The position numbers and the translations under genes were made by a program. This document shows positions 1-6,805 of a stretch of 64,000 nucleotides of DNA, piece after piece. Every line of letters starts with the position of its first letter. Within the stretch, counting starts at the first letter, position 1. The notes beneath the pieces were generated by a model that saw only the letters and a list, made by a program, of their open reading frames with translations, was not told the origin of the DNA and did not search any database. This DNA is from Oscillospiraceae bacterium (GTDB lineage Bacteria > Bacillota_A > Clostridia > Oscillospirales > Oscillospiraceae), in the NCBI GenBank assembly GCA_017398105.1, contig JAFQHF010000025.1, positions 1 through 64,000 of the forward strand, written 5' to 3'.

Positions 1-1
1 G

Positions 2-442
2 ATCAATAAGCACTTACTCGATCTTACCAAGCTGGAGCGGGAAATCGAATTCGAAGAGTCTCTGAATGCCAAAAAAGCTAAGATTCAATCTGAGCAAAAA
101 GGCTATCAGGAAAAAATCGATGAGTACACAACTGCGCTGCAAACTTTATATATCGACAAATCCAAAGGCCTGATCAGCATAAGGGATTATTATGCAATGG
201 CAGAAGCATTTCAGAAAGAAAAAACTCGATTTGAGCAAATGGTCCAGGCGTGTCAGGACAAGATCGAAGATCTGGATACCAGAATCCAAATAGGGGATAA
301 CCGAACAGAGCTTTTAGCAAAATACCTCGACACGGATCACTTAACCAGAAGCATGACAGAGATCCTAATAGACCACATCGAGATAGGGAAAAGAAGCTTG
401 GAAACCGGAGATGTACCGGTTTCCATTTTTTGGAACTTTTGA
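2..442 (+). CDS. Large serine recombinase, C-terminal part (partial, cut by window edge)
   Basis: The frame is open from the window edge to a stop at 440-442, so only the last 146 residues are visible. They are Lys/Glu-rich and predicted coiled coil, ending in a motif of the kind ILIDHIEIG...VSIFWNF. This is how the C-terminal arm of Tn4451/TnpX-like large serine recombinases usually ends. The catalytic and zinc-ribbon domains would lie to the left of the window. It is a different protein from the recombinase at 1354-2880, whose tail is unrelated in sequence. It sits about 170 bp from the broken left end of the cotJC segment, which suggests it belongs to a second element inserted in that gene. 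Family assignment is by pattern only. Confidence 0.7.
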   Translation: MNKHLLDLTKLEREIEFEESLNAKKAKIQSEQKGYQEKIDEYTTALQTLYIDKSKGLISIRDYYAMAEAFQKEKTRFEQMVQACQDKIEDLDTRIQIGDNRTELLAKYLDTDHLTRSMTEILIDHIEIGKRSLETGDVPVSIFWNF

Positions 443-462
443 TGTTACTCTATCTTTCATAT

Positions 463-523
463 GGAGAGGGCATCCCCCATGAAGCGCACGTATCTACCAC
501 TGCCGATATGGGGTCACCCTCTT
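463..523. repeat. Long imperfect inverted repeat near the end of the left element
   Basis: Arms AGAGGG...CCCCAT pair with ATGGGG...CCCTCT around a loop of about 28 nt. It lies between the recombinase stop and the cotJC junction, so it may be part of the recombinase recognition site of the left element or just an RNA hairpin. The sequence alone does not decide. Confidence 0.4.
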
Positions 524-527
524 AAAA

Positions 528-564
528 AACCCAAAAACCATTGCGCTGCAACGGTTTTTGGGTT
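528..564 (+). terminator. Hairpin downstream of the left recombinase
   Basis: AACCCAAAAACC (528-539) pairs perfectly with GGTTTTTGGGTT (553-564) around a 13-nt loop. It sits 86 bp past the recombinase stop. There is no clean T-run afterwards, so termination is inferred. It could also be an arm of the element's attachment site. Confidence 0.45.
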
Positions 565-611
565 CGACACAAATCGACTATAATACGATGTTGTACTTAG
601 TGAAACGTAGC

Positions 612-838
612 CTCAGCCCCCAAGTCTTCCGCCAAATCTGCGATTGGATCACCCTTTACCTGCATCATACCCGTATTATATACCGCACCGGCGGCAGCTG
701 TGGGATAGACTCCGGTAGTATGATCCACAAAGTATGGCGCAAACGACGAATCCCGAATTTGGGAATCTTTTAGATTTCGTGTAAGCTGATGAACAATTGC
801 GCCAATCATTTCCAGATGCCCCAGTTCTTCTGTACCTA
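612..838 (-). pseudogene. cotJC: cotJC middle segment, split from its 5' part by a 10.6-kb element
   Basis: Read from 838 down, this stretch encodes the centre of a CotJC-type manganese catalase: GTEELGHLEM with the Glu/His metal-ligand pair, then DPIADLAEDLGAE with the next ligand Glu. There is no start codon. Upstream of 838 the homology stops at the 12-bp repeat. At 612 it stops again: after the GAG codon the frame runs into ATFH and a stop at 597, where CotJC proteins continue EQKAR. So the segment is broken on both sides. The right break is explained by the 827-11,471 element. The left break is probably a second insertion. About 50 C-terminal residues, including the last His ligand, should lie beyond the window. 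Confidence 0.85.
827..838. repeat. Left attachment core (12-bp direct repeat)
   Basis: CTTCTGTACCTA, identical to 11,460-11,471 and in the same orientation. On the minus strand it reads through codons TA-GGT-ACA-GAA-G of cotJC. The flanking bases differ between the two copies, so 12 bp is the exact identity. It marks the left end of the intervening element. Confidence 0.85.
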
Positions 839-841
839 CAA

Positions 842-1081
842 ATGGTTCAAAATGGAACCCGAAACAAACAATGCCTGAACTACAGGGAAGCCCGATCGCC
901 GACCTGGGGAGAAGATCCGAATGTTCCGATTCTGCTCTCCATGAACCTGAGCTCAAGTGGACTGAATCATTGAGAGGACATTGTGGAGCAACGAATATAC
1001 GACCGGATTCTGGAGCTGTGTGTGCCTGTGTGCTTCGACGGACAAATCCCACGGCAGGAGAAAACAAAACATATTGATTAA
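842..1081 (+). pseudogene. Short gene remnant at the left element end, in-frame stop
   Basis: The frame from ATG 842 reads protein-like sequence (YREARSPTWGEDPNVPILLS) to a TGA at 971-973. It then continues in the same frame as EDIVEQRIYDRILELCVPV to a TAA at 1079-1081. The residue composition looks coding on both sides of the TGA, which suggests a gene broken by one nonsense change. The frame is also open leftward through the 12-bp core, so its real 5' end may lie at the other end of the element (see 11,379-11,480). I do not recognise the family. Confidence 0.35.
844..859. repeat. Left inner attachment arm
   Basis: GGTTCAAAATGGAACC is itself a palindrome (GGTTC/GAACC). Its reverse complement closely matches the right inner arm at 11,445-11,459. 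In the excised circle the two arms would flank the 12-bp core, which is the usual geometry of a serine-integrase attP. Confidence 0.55.
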
Positions 1082-1111
1082 AAACCCATATGTTCAGACC
1101 GTGAATGTCTC

Positions 1112-1121
1112 TGCATAGATT
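1112..1121 (+). promoter_or_regulatory. Possible sigma-E-type -10 of the recombinase operon
   Basis: TGCATAGATT lies 23 bp before the start at 1145. CATAGATT matches the sporulation sigma-E -10 consensus (CATACA-A/T-T) at 7 of 8 positions. The same 10-mer occurs upstream of the cotJ operon (12,147-12,156, minus). No convincing -35 is visible here, so this is a suggestion only. Confidence 0.35.
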
Positions 1122-1144
1122 TGCATAGGAAGGAGGGCATCAGG

Positions 1145-1357
1145 ATGGCGAGAATATTCGCAAAGCTACAGCGTATCGAACATAACGAACCGATTACAAT
1201 GGAAAAGAACTATGAATTTCTCTATCAGCTGCAGCACGCCCTGCTGCTGGCCCTACGGGAGCAGGGAAGACTCAGCCCTATGCAGCACCGTCATGCAGAA
1301 GAGTGCTTGAGGAAGCAGCGCAGGGAGAGGGCCAGGCGGAAACGGGAGGAACCATGA
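1145..1357 (+). CDS. Small basic protein preceding the recombinase
   Basis: 70 residues from ATG 1145, which follows a strong GGAAGGAGG. An in-frame ATG at 1121 lacks a ribosome-binding site. The protein begins MARIFAKLQRIEHNEPITME and ends in a highly Arg/Lys-rich tail (LRKQRRERARRKREEP). Its stop overlaps the recombinase start in an ATGA arrangement, so the two are translationally coupled. Small basic proteins in this position are common in clostridial serine-recombinase elements. It could be a DNA-binding accessory or directionality factor, but nothing in the sequence proves that. Confidence 0.75.
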   Translation: MARIFAKLQRIEHNEPITMEKNYEFLYQLQHALLLALREQGRLSPMQHRHAEECLRKQRRERARRKREEP

Positions 1358-2880
1358 TCAAAGTAGTCAGCTATTGCCGGGTGTCCACAGATAAGGATGA
1401 CCAGACCAATTCCTTTGAAAACCAGAAGGCCTATTTCCAGGAGTACATTCAGCGAAATCCCGACTGGGAACTTTACGAAATTTATGCCGATGAGGGCATT
1501 ACCGGAACCAGCACAAAAAAGAGGAAAGCGTTCAACCGGATGATGAACGATGCCTATGAAGGTAAGTTTCAAATGATCATCACCAAGGAGGTCAGTCGTT
1601 TTTCCCGAAACATCCTGGATACCATCTCCTACACCCGTGAGCTGCGGTCCATGGGCATCGGAGTCATCTTCGCAACAGACCGGATCAATACGTTGGAGCC
1701 GGAAGCTGAAATGATTCTTTCCTACATTGCCGCCCAGTCCCAGGAGGAAAGCCGCCGGATCTCCGCCCGTGTGGTCTGGGGACAAACCCGGCAGATGGAG
1801 AAGGGCGTGGTGTTCGGTCAATCCCTCCTGGGTTACGATGTAAAGTCTGGGCGGATCACAGTCAATCCAGAGGGAGCTGAGATTGTCCGGCAGATCTTTC
1901 ACAAATACGCCGTAGAGCAGGCGGGAACTTCTGAAATCGCCCGGTATTTGACCAATGAGGGCTACCGGACCTATCGCGGCAGCACAAAATGGAAGCCGTG
2001 TACCATCATTAAGATTCTAAAAAACGAAAAGTATGTAGGGGATCTGGTACAAAAGAAAACCTACACCCCGGACTATTTATCCCACGAAAAGAAATCCAAC
2101 AAAGGCGCAGTACCACTGATCTCGATTGCCAACCATCATGAACCGATTATCAGCCGGGAAGTATGGAACCTTGCCCAAGAGCGGCTTCGGCTGAATAACA
2201 AGCGCGCAGAAGGGGAGAGAGGCCACTCCAATCGTTATGTGTTCTCCGGTAAAATCAAATGCGGCCAGTGCGGCAGCACCTTTGTGGGGCGCTTTAAGTA
2301 TCGGAAGGACGGAACCAGAATCCGCCGCTGGAGCTGCGGTACAGCCGCCACTGAGGGCACAGCAGGCTGCGATATAGGCAGGCTCATCCGGGATGATGAT
2401 GCCATGCAGATGCTGAAAGCTGCCATTCAAGCCCTTCCCATGGACTTCGATGCCGTGATTCGCAATGTGACGGAGCTTGCCCTGAAAGCAATTCTGATAG
2501 GCCAGACAGCCGCCTGGGACGATCCCGGCCGGCTCTGGCAGGATTTGAAGCGGGTACAGCAGAAAAAAGAAGCGGTAATGGACGGCTATTTTTCCGGGGA
2601 AATCTCTAAAGAGGATATGATTTTCTTCACTTCCAGATATGGCCGTAAACTGTCCGATCTTCAAAAACGGCTGGAAGAAGCACAAAAACAAAAGGACAGC
2701 AAACAGGATTCTACTACACTGAGGGAACAGATTCATTCGGAAGTCTCCGCAATTACGAAGGGAGAAACCGAGAGTGAGGTCTTTTGCAAAACATTGCTTC
2801 AAAGTCTCACCGTATTCAAGGATCGCCACATGGAGCTACGGATGAACCAGCTTCCACAGGTGTTTCATTTTTCTGGATAA
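1354..2880 (+). CDS. Serine site-specific recombinase of the cotJC element
   Basis: 508 residues from ATG 1354 (GGGAGGA upstream, ATGA overlap with the small gene before it). The resolvase/invertase catalytic domain opens with VVSYCRVSTDKDDQ, where the Ser is the nucleophile; conserved Arg motifs SRFSRN and EESRRIS follow. Next come the recombinase domain (about residues 150-260), a zinc-ribbon (CGQCGSTF ... WSCG ... GC) and a coiled-coil arm. Size and domain order match SpoIVCA-type recombinases that cut out the sigK element in bacilli and clostridia. It lies at one end of the 10.6-kb element, near the attachment core. It is therefore the likely excisionase/integrase for the cotJC break. Confidence 0.95.
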   Translation: MIKVVSYCRVSTDKDDQTNSFENQKAYFQEYIQRNPDWELYEIYADEGITGTSTKKRKAFNRMMNDAYEGKFQMIITKEVSRFSRNILDTISYTRELRSMGIGVIFATDRINTLEPEAEMILSYIAAQSQEESRRISARVVWGQTRQMEKGVVFGQSLLGYDVKSGRITVNPEGAEIVRQIFHKYAVEQAGTSEIARYLTNEGYRTYRGSTKWKPCTIIKILKNEKYVGDLVQKKTYTPDYLSHEKKSNKGAVPLISIANHHEPIISREVWNLAQERLRLNNKRAEGERGHSNRYVFSGKIKCGQCGSTFVGRFKYRKDGTRIRRWSCGTAATEGTAGCDIGRLIRDDDAMQMLKAAIQALPMDFDAVIRNVTELALKAILIGQTAAWDDPGRLWQDLKRVQQKKEAVMDGYFSGEISKEDMIFFTSRYGRKLSDLQKRLEEAQKQKDSKQDSTTLREQIHSEVSAITKGETESEVFCKTLLQSLTVFKDRHMELRMNQLPQVFHFSG

Positions 2881-2885
2881 TTACT

Positions 2886-2915
2886 CCGTCCCACTTGCGT
2901 TGGGACGGCATTTTC
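2886..2915 (+). terminator. Terminator after the recombinase
   Basis: CCGTCCCA (2886-2893) pairs with TGGGACGG (2901-2908), followed by CATTTTCTG. It separates the recombinase operon from the hydrolase gene. Confidence 0.7.
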
Positions 2916-2989
2916 TGTTGATGAATGGGGTTTCTTATGATAAATTATAGATGATACTCAGACTGACAAAATGAAGGAAATCAAAAACT

Positions 2990-3907
2990 ATGAAAACTGA
3001 AACATTTCTTTTTTCTGGATACAACGACAAAACGCTTCCCGCCATGCTGTGGCAGCCGGAAGGGGAGACGAAAGCCCTTCTTCAAATCACCCACGGCATG
3101 ACAGAGCATATTGGCCGTTATGAAGCCTTAGCCCGGAAAATGACTGCTCAGGGTATTGCCGTAGCAGGCTTTGATCTTCGAGGCCACGGCAGGAACTCTG
3201 GAGACAAGGAAGTTGCCTCTTTCGGAAAAGGTGGTTGGGAAGCCACTATTGGCGATATGAAGCGTTTCTACGATCTGCTGGAAGAACGATTCCCCGGTGT
3301 GCCTCATTACCTCCATGGCTTTTCTCTGGGTTCCTTCCTACTGCGGGAATATCTGGGCTATTACCCGGAAGACGGTGCCGGAGCAGTAATCCTAGGCACC
3401 GGCAATCAGCCAGCATGGTTACTGTCCATAATGATGGGAATTGTAAAAGGCCAGATCAAAAAGGCAGGCTTCGATGGCTACAGCCCCCTGGTGCGGCAGC
3501 TGTCTTTTGGCACCTACAATCAGAAATTTAAACCCCATCGTACGCAGAAGGACTGGCTCTGCTCAGACAACGAAACCATCGATGAATTCATTGCCGATCC
3601 CCTGTGCCGGGAGAATTTTTCCACCGGACTGTTTTATCAGATGCTCTCAGCCATGAAGCGCACCGGAGGAAACGATATATACGATACATGGGATAAGGAA
3701 AAGCCCATTCTGCTGATCTGCGGAGAAAAAGATCCTGTGGGCAATATGGGCAAGGGTGCAAAATCCGTGATGCAGGCCATGAAGCAGGCCGGACTGGATG
3801 TGACATTCCATCTACTGTCCGGTTCCCGGCACATGATTCTGGGCGAACAGTCAAGCGGCGCTGCCGATACAGCTGTGAAGATCATTCAGGAATGGATTTT
3901 GAGGTGA
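2990..3907 (+). CDS. Alpha/beta hydrolase, lysophospholipase / monoacylglycerol-lipase-like
   Basis: 305 residues with the Hydrolase_4 (serine aminopeptidase S33) pattern. Features in order: THGMTEHIGRY near residue 35 (oxyanion region), FDLRGHG, the nucleophile elbow HGFSLGS near residue 105, an acidic residue in GEKDPVGN, and a terminal His in SRHMIL. No signal peptide, so probably a cytosolic lipase or esterase; the substrate cannot be told. It starts a run of closely packed plus-strand genes (2990-6756) inside the cotJC element. The next gene starts 5 bp after its stop. Confidence 0.9.
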   Translation: MKTETFLFSGYNDKTLPAMLWQPEGETKALLQITHGMTEHIGRYEALARKMTAQGIAVAGFDLRGHGRNSGDKEVASFGKGGWEATIGDMKRFYDLLEERFPGVPHYLHGFSLGSFLLREYLGYYPEDGAGAVILGTGNQPAWLLSIMMGIVKGQIKKAGFDGYSPLVRQLSFGTYNQKFKPHRTQKDWLCSDNETIDEFIADPLCRENFSTGLFYQMLSAMKRTGGNDIYDTWDKEKPILLICGEKDPVGNMGKGAKSVMQAMKQAGLDVTFHLLSGSRHMILGEQSSGAADTAVKIIQEWILR

Positions 3908-3912
3908 AAAAC

Positions 3913-4326
3913 ATGAAGAGAAAGCCGAATGTTGCCTTTATCTGCGTCCATAACTCCTGCCGCAGCCAGATGGCAGAGGCCCTGGGCAAAAAGCTCTGCG
4001 GCGATACTTTTGAAAGCTATTCTGCCGGTACAGAAACCAAGCCGCTGATCAACCAGGATGCAGTCCGGCTGATGAAACAGGTATATGGCATAGATATGGA
4101 GAAAGAACAGTACAGCAAGCTCCTGTCCGAGCTCCCTGAGATCGACATCGTCATCACCATGGGCTGCAATGTCCAATGTCCCTTCCTGCCCTGCAAATAC
4201 CGGGAGGATTGGGAACTGGATGATCCCAGTGGAAAAGAGGATGAAGCGTTCCTCTGCACCATGCAGCGCATCGAAGAAAAGGTACTGGGTCTGAATCAAC
4301 GCATTGTGTCCGGAGGTCTGCTATGA
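3913..4326 (+). CDS. Arsenate reductase / low-molecular-weight phosphatase family protein
   Basis: 137 residues from ATG 3913, chosen because GAGGTG lies 7 bp before it; an in-frame ATG at 3892 overlaps the previous gene and has no ribosome-binding site. The P-loop CVHNSCRSQ (CX5R) stands at the N terminus. Two further Cys lie in MGCNVQCPFLPC, followed by DDPSG with the catalytic Asp. This three-Cys layout is that of thioredoxin-coupled ArsC rather than of simple tyrosine phosphatases. No ArsR, ArsB or Acr3 gene is adjacent, so an arsenic role is not supported by context. A redox or phosphatase role is possible. Confidence 0.8.
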   Translation: MKRKPNVAFICVHNSCRSQMAEALGKKLCGDTFESYSAGTETKPLINQDAVRLMKQVYGIDMEKEQYSKLLSELPEIDIVITMGCNVQCPFLPCKYREDWELDDPSGKEDEAFLCTMQRIEEKVLGLNQRIVSGGLL

Positions 4327-4859
4327 AGATCATCTGCTTTGGCGACTCCAATACCTACGGCTACGATCCCAGAGGATATTTTGGCGGGCGGTATGACCGT
4401 CCCTGGCCGGATATTTTGTCGGAGAAACCGGGGTGTACCGCCCTGAATTGGGGCGAGAATGGTCGGGAGATTCCTACAGGAGCCATTGATTTTCCGTATG
4501 ATACAGATCTTCTGATCATCATGCTGGGCACCAATGATCTGCTGCAATCCTGGTCTCCGGAAGCTGCCTGCGTGAAAATGGAGCGTTTTCTGAAATCGCT
4601 TACAATAGATCAGAATAAGATTCTTCTGATTGCCCCGCCGCCTATGAAATTGGGCGAATGGGTGCAGGATCAGGTTCTGATAGATGATTCCATCACTTTT
4701 GCAAAATACTGTAAAGCCCTTGCAGAGCGCCTGGGCATCCGTTTTGCGGATGCAGGGGACTGGAATACCCCGCTTGCCTATGACGGCGTACACCTGACCG
4801 AGGAGGGCCACAGAGCCTTCGCTCAAGGACTGATAGAATACTTACACAAAGGAGAATGA
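4323..4859 (+). CDS. SGNH/GDSL-family hydrolase
   Basis: 178 residues with the SGNH blocks in order: FGDSNTYG (nucleophile Ser) at the N terminus, LGTNDLL (block III, Asn) mid-protein, and DGVHLTEEGH near the C terminus with the catalytic Asp and His. There is no signal peptide, so it is cytosolic. Members of this family are esterases or acyl hydrolases, and the substrate is not predictable. The start overlaps the previous stop by 4 bp (ATGA), so it is translationally coupled to the ArsC-like gene. Confidence 0.85.
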   Translation: MKIICFGDSNTYGYDPRGYFGGRYDRPWPDILSEKPGCTALNWGENGREIPTGAIDFPYDTDLLIIMLGTNDLLQSWSPEAACVKMERFLKSLTIDQNKILLIAPPPMKLGEWVQDQVLIDDSITFAKYCKALAERLGIRFADAGDWNTPLAYDGVHLTEEGHRAFAQGLIEYLHKGE

Positions 4860-4862
4860 ACT

Positions 4863-5321
4863 ATGCTGGAAAACGGTATAAAAGCGCCTGATTTTACCAT
4901 GAACGACAAGGACGGCAATTCTGTCAGTCTGTCTGACTTCCTGGGAAAGAAAGTAGTACTTTATTTCTACCCCAAGGACAACACCCCCGGCTGCACCCGG
5001 CAGGCCTGCGCCTTTGCCGCTGCTTATGAGGGTTTCAAAGCAAAAGATGTAGTAGTAATCGGCATCAGCAAGGACAGTGTAGCCTCCCACCAGAAATTTT
5101 CCCAGAAGTATGATCTGCCCTTCATTCTGCTGTCCGACCCGGAATTAAAGGTAATTCAGGCCTACGGTGTCTGGCAGGAGAAGAAACTCTATGGCAAGGT
5201 GAGCATGGGCGTGGTGCGGACTACATACATCATCGATGAGCAGGGAAACATCGAAAAGGTCATGCCCAAAGTTAAGCCCGATACCAATGCAGCGGAAATC
5301 CTTGCTTATCTTGAGGAGTAA
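4863..5321 (+). CDS. bcp: Thioredoxin-dependent thiol peroxidase (Bcp/PrxQ)
   Basis: 152 residues, the usual Bcp length. The peroxidatic Cys lies in YPKDNTPGCT and a second Cys follows five residues later (GCTRQAC), as in the atypical two-Cys Bcp class that uses an intramolecular disulphide. It reduces hydrogen peroxide and organic peroxides with thioredoxin. It starts 3 bp after the SGNH gene and ends 3 bp before yaaA, so it shares their operon. Together with yaaA and the manganese catalase it gives the element a peroxide-defence theme. Confidence 0.93.
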   Translation: MLENGIKAPDFTMNDKDGNSVSLSDFLGKKVVLYFYPKDNTPGCTRQACAFAAAYEGFKAKDVVVIGISKDSVASHQKFSQKYDLPFILLSDPELKVIQAYGVWQEKKLYGKVSMGVVRTTYIIDEQGNIEKVMPKVKPDTNAAEILAYLEE

Positions 5322-5324
5322 GGT

Positions 5325-6080
5325 ATGCGGATCATCATTTCTCCTGCAAAGAAAATGAAGGTGGATACGGATAGCTTACCCTGCCAGGAGCTTCCTGTAT
5401 TTCTGCACAGAACTGAGAAACTTTGCAGAACTTTACAGTCCATGTCCAATGCAGAGTTACAGAAGCTTTGGAAGTGCAACGATCAGATTGCAGCACTTAA
5501 TATCCATCGTCTTCAGAACATGGACCTATATAACCATCTGACCCCAGCAGTGCTGGCTTATGAGGGCATTCAATACCAGTACATGGCGCCCGGCGTTTTT
5601 TCGCAGCAGGCGTTAAATTACATCCAGGAGCATCTTCGAATCCTTTCCGGCTTTTACGGTATCCTGAAACCCTTTGACGGTGTGACCCCCTATCGGCTGG
5701 AAATGCAGGCAAAGCTCAGGGCAGGGGAGTGCAAAGACCTGTACGCCTACTGGAGCAACAGCCTTGCCAGTTCTCTCTTTGCTGAAACAAACTGTATCGT
5801 GAATCTGGCTTCCAAGGAGTACAGTGTATGTGTTTCCAAATATTTGCCTGCAAACGTGCGCTTCATTACCTGCGTTTTCGGCGAGGAAAAGGACGGTAAG
5901 GTGATTGAAAAGGGTACCATGTGCAAGATGGCCCGGGGTGAGATGGTGCGTTTTATGGCGGAAAAACAGATCACAGACCCGGAGCAGATCAAGACCTTTG
6001 ACCGACTGAACTACCGTTTTGATTCCACTCATTCCGACGATAAATTGTTCGTATTTATCACTAAAGCAATCGGAGGTTGA
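5325..6080 (+). CDS. yaaA: Peroxide stress protein YaaA (UPF0246)
   Basis: 251 residues, full length for YaaA/DUF328, starting MRIIISPAKKMK, the family hallmark, and carrying YRLEMQAKL in the middle. In E. coli YaaA limits free iron and Fenton damage during peroxide stress and binds DNA; the exact activity is unsettled. It follows bcp by 3 bp, and that pairing supports an oxidative-stress role. The next gene begins 1 bp after the stop and uses the GGAGG inside the yaaA end. Confidence 0.93.
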   Translation: MRIIISPAKKMKVDTDSLPCQELPVFLHRTEKLCRTLQSMSNAELQKLWKCNDQIAALNIHRLQNMDLYNHLTPAVLAYEGIQYQYMAPGVFSQQALNYIQEHLRILSGFYGILKPFDGVTPYRLEMQAKLRAGECKDLYAYWSNSLASSLFAETNCIVNLASKEYSVCVSKYLPANVRFITCVFGEEKDGKVIEKGTMCKMARGEMVRFMAEKQITDPEQIKTFDRLNYRFDSTHSDDKLFVFITKAIGG

Positions 6081-6081
6081 C

Positions 6082-6756
6082 ATGATTCCTTGTGTTTCTG
6101 TTGAAAATATGCGGCTAAGCGACGCCTACACCATCGCTAATTTCGTGCCGAGCCTGGAGCTTATGTACCGGGCAGCAATGAGCGTTTTCATGGCACATCA
6201 TTGGCAGGGCAGTACCGCCATCGTGGTAGGTTCCGGTAACAATGGCGGTGACGGCTTTGCCCTGGCCTGGATTCTGAAGAAAAAAGGCTTCGACTGCACC
6301 GTGTTCACTGTCAGCCAGCATCTGTCCGACGACAGTGCCTATTATGCGACCAAGGCAAACGAAGCAAAGGTTTCCGTTATTCTTTTTGAAAAGAACTGCC
6401 TGCAAGGCTTCGATACAGTTGTTGATTGTCTGCTGGGCACCGGTTTTTCCGGTACCGTCCGGAGCAATTATCGGGATGCCATCGAAGCCATCAATAAATC
6501 CGGAGCATACGTCATCAGCGTGGACATAAACAGCGGTATGAACGGTGATACAGGTGAGGCCGAGATTGCCGTTCAATCTGATCTGACAGTAACAATCGGC
6601 TTCGTCAAGACCGGACTGGTTACGGAAAATGCGGGTAAGTGCATGAAAAAGCTGATCTGCGCTGATATTGGCATCAAACTTGTTCGGAAAGAAGGAACCA
6701 TCACAAAAGAAAACTGCCCACCCTGGCTGGATATGGAAATCATCAGATTGATTTGA
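6082..6756 (+). CDS. nnrE: NAD(P)H-hydrate epimerase, stand-alone YjeF N-domain
   Basis: 224 residues from ATG 6082 (CGGAGG 7 bp upstream). An ATG at 6019 inside yaaA is rejected. The YjeF_N core is clear: VVGSGNNGGDGFALA, then VVDCLLGTGFSG and VISVDINSGMNGDTG. The enzyme interconverts R- and S-NAD(P)HX, damaged cofactors, so that the dehydratase can repair them. In most bacteria it is fused to the ADP-dependent dehydratase; here that domain is absent and no separate copy is in the window. It is the last gene of the 2990-6756 run. Confidence 0.85.
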   Translation: MIPCVSVENMRLSDAYTIANFVPSLELMYRAAMSVFMAHHWQGSTAIVVGSGNNGGDGFALAWILKKKGFDCTVFTVSQHLSDDSAYYATKANEAKVSVILFEKNCLQGFDTVVDCLLGTGFSGTVRSNYRDAIEAINKSGAYVISVDINSGMNGDTGEAEIAVQSDLTVTIGFVKTGLVTENAGKCMKKLICADIGIKLVRKEGTITKENCPPWLDMEIIRLI

Positions 6757-6767
6757 CCGCTACAAAA

Positions 6768-6795
6768 CAGACCGCCGAATTTGGCGGTCTGTCTT
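6768..6795. terminator. Bidirectional terminator between nnrE and glgB
   Basis: CAGACCGCC (6768-6776) pairs with GGCGGTCTG (6783-6791). TCTTG follows on the plus side and TTTTG on the minus side. It serves the converging nnrE and glgB transcripts. Confidence 0.8.
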
Positions 6796-6805
6796 GCATC
6801 CTGGT

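Noticed and set aside
597..1067. A 156-residue minus-strand open frame covering the cotJC piece and beyond
   Set aside because: Only 612-838 has CotJC homology. The part right of 838 is element DNA read in a chance frame, and its 'start' at 1067 has no ribosome-binding site.
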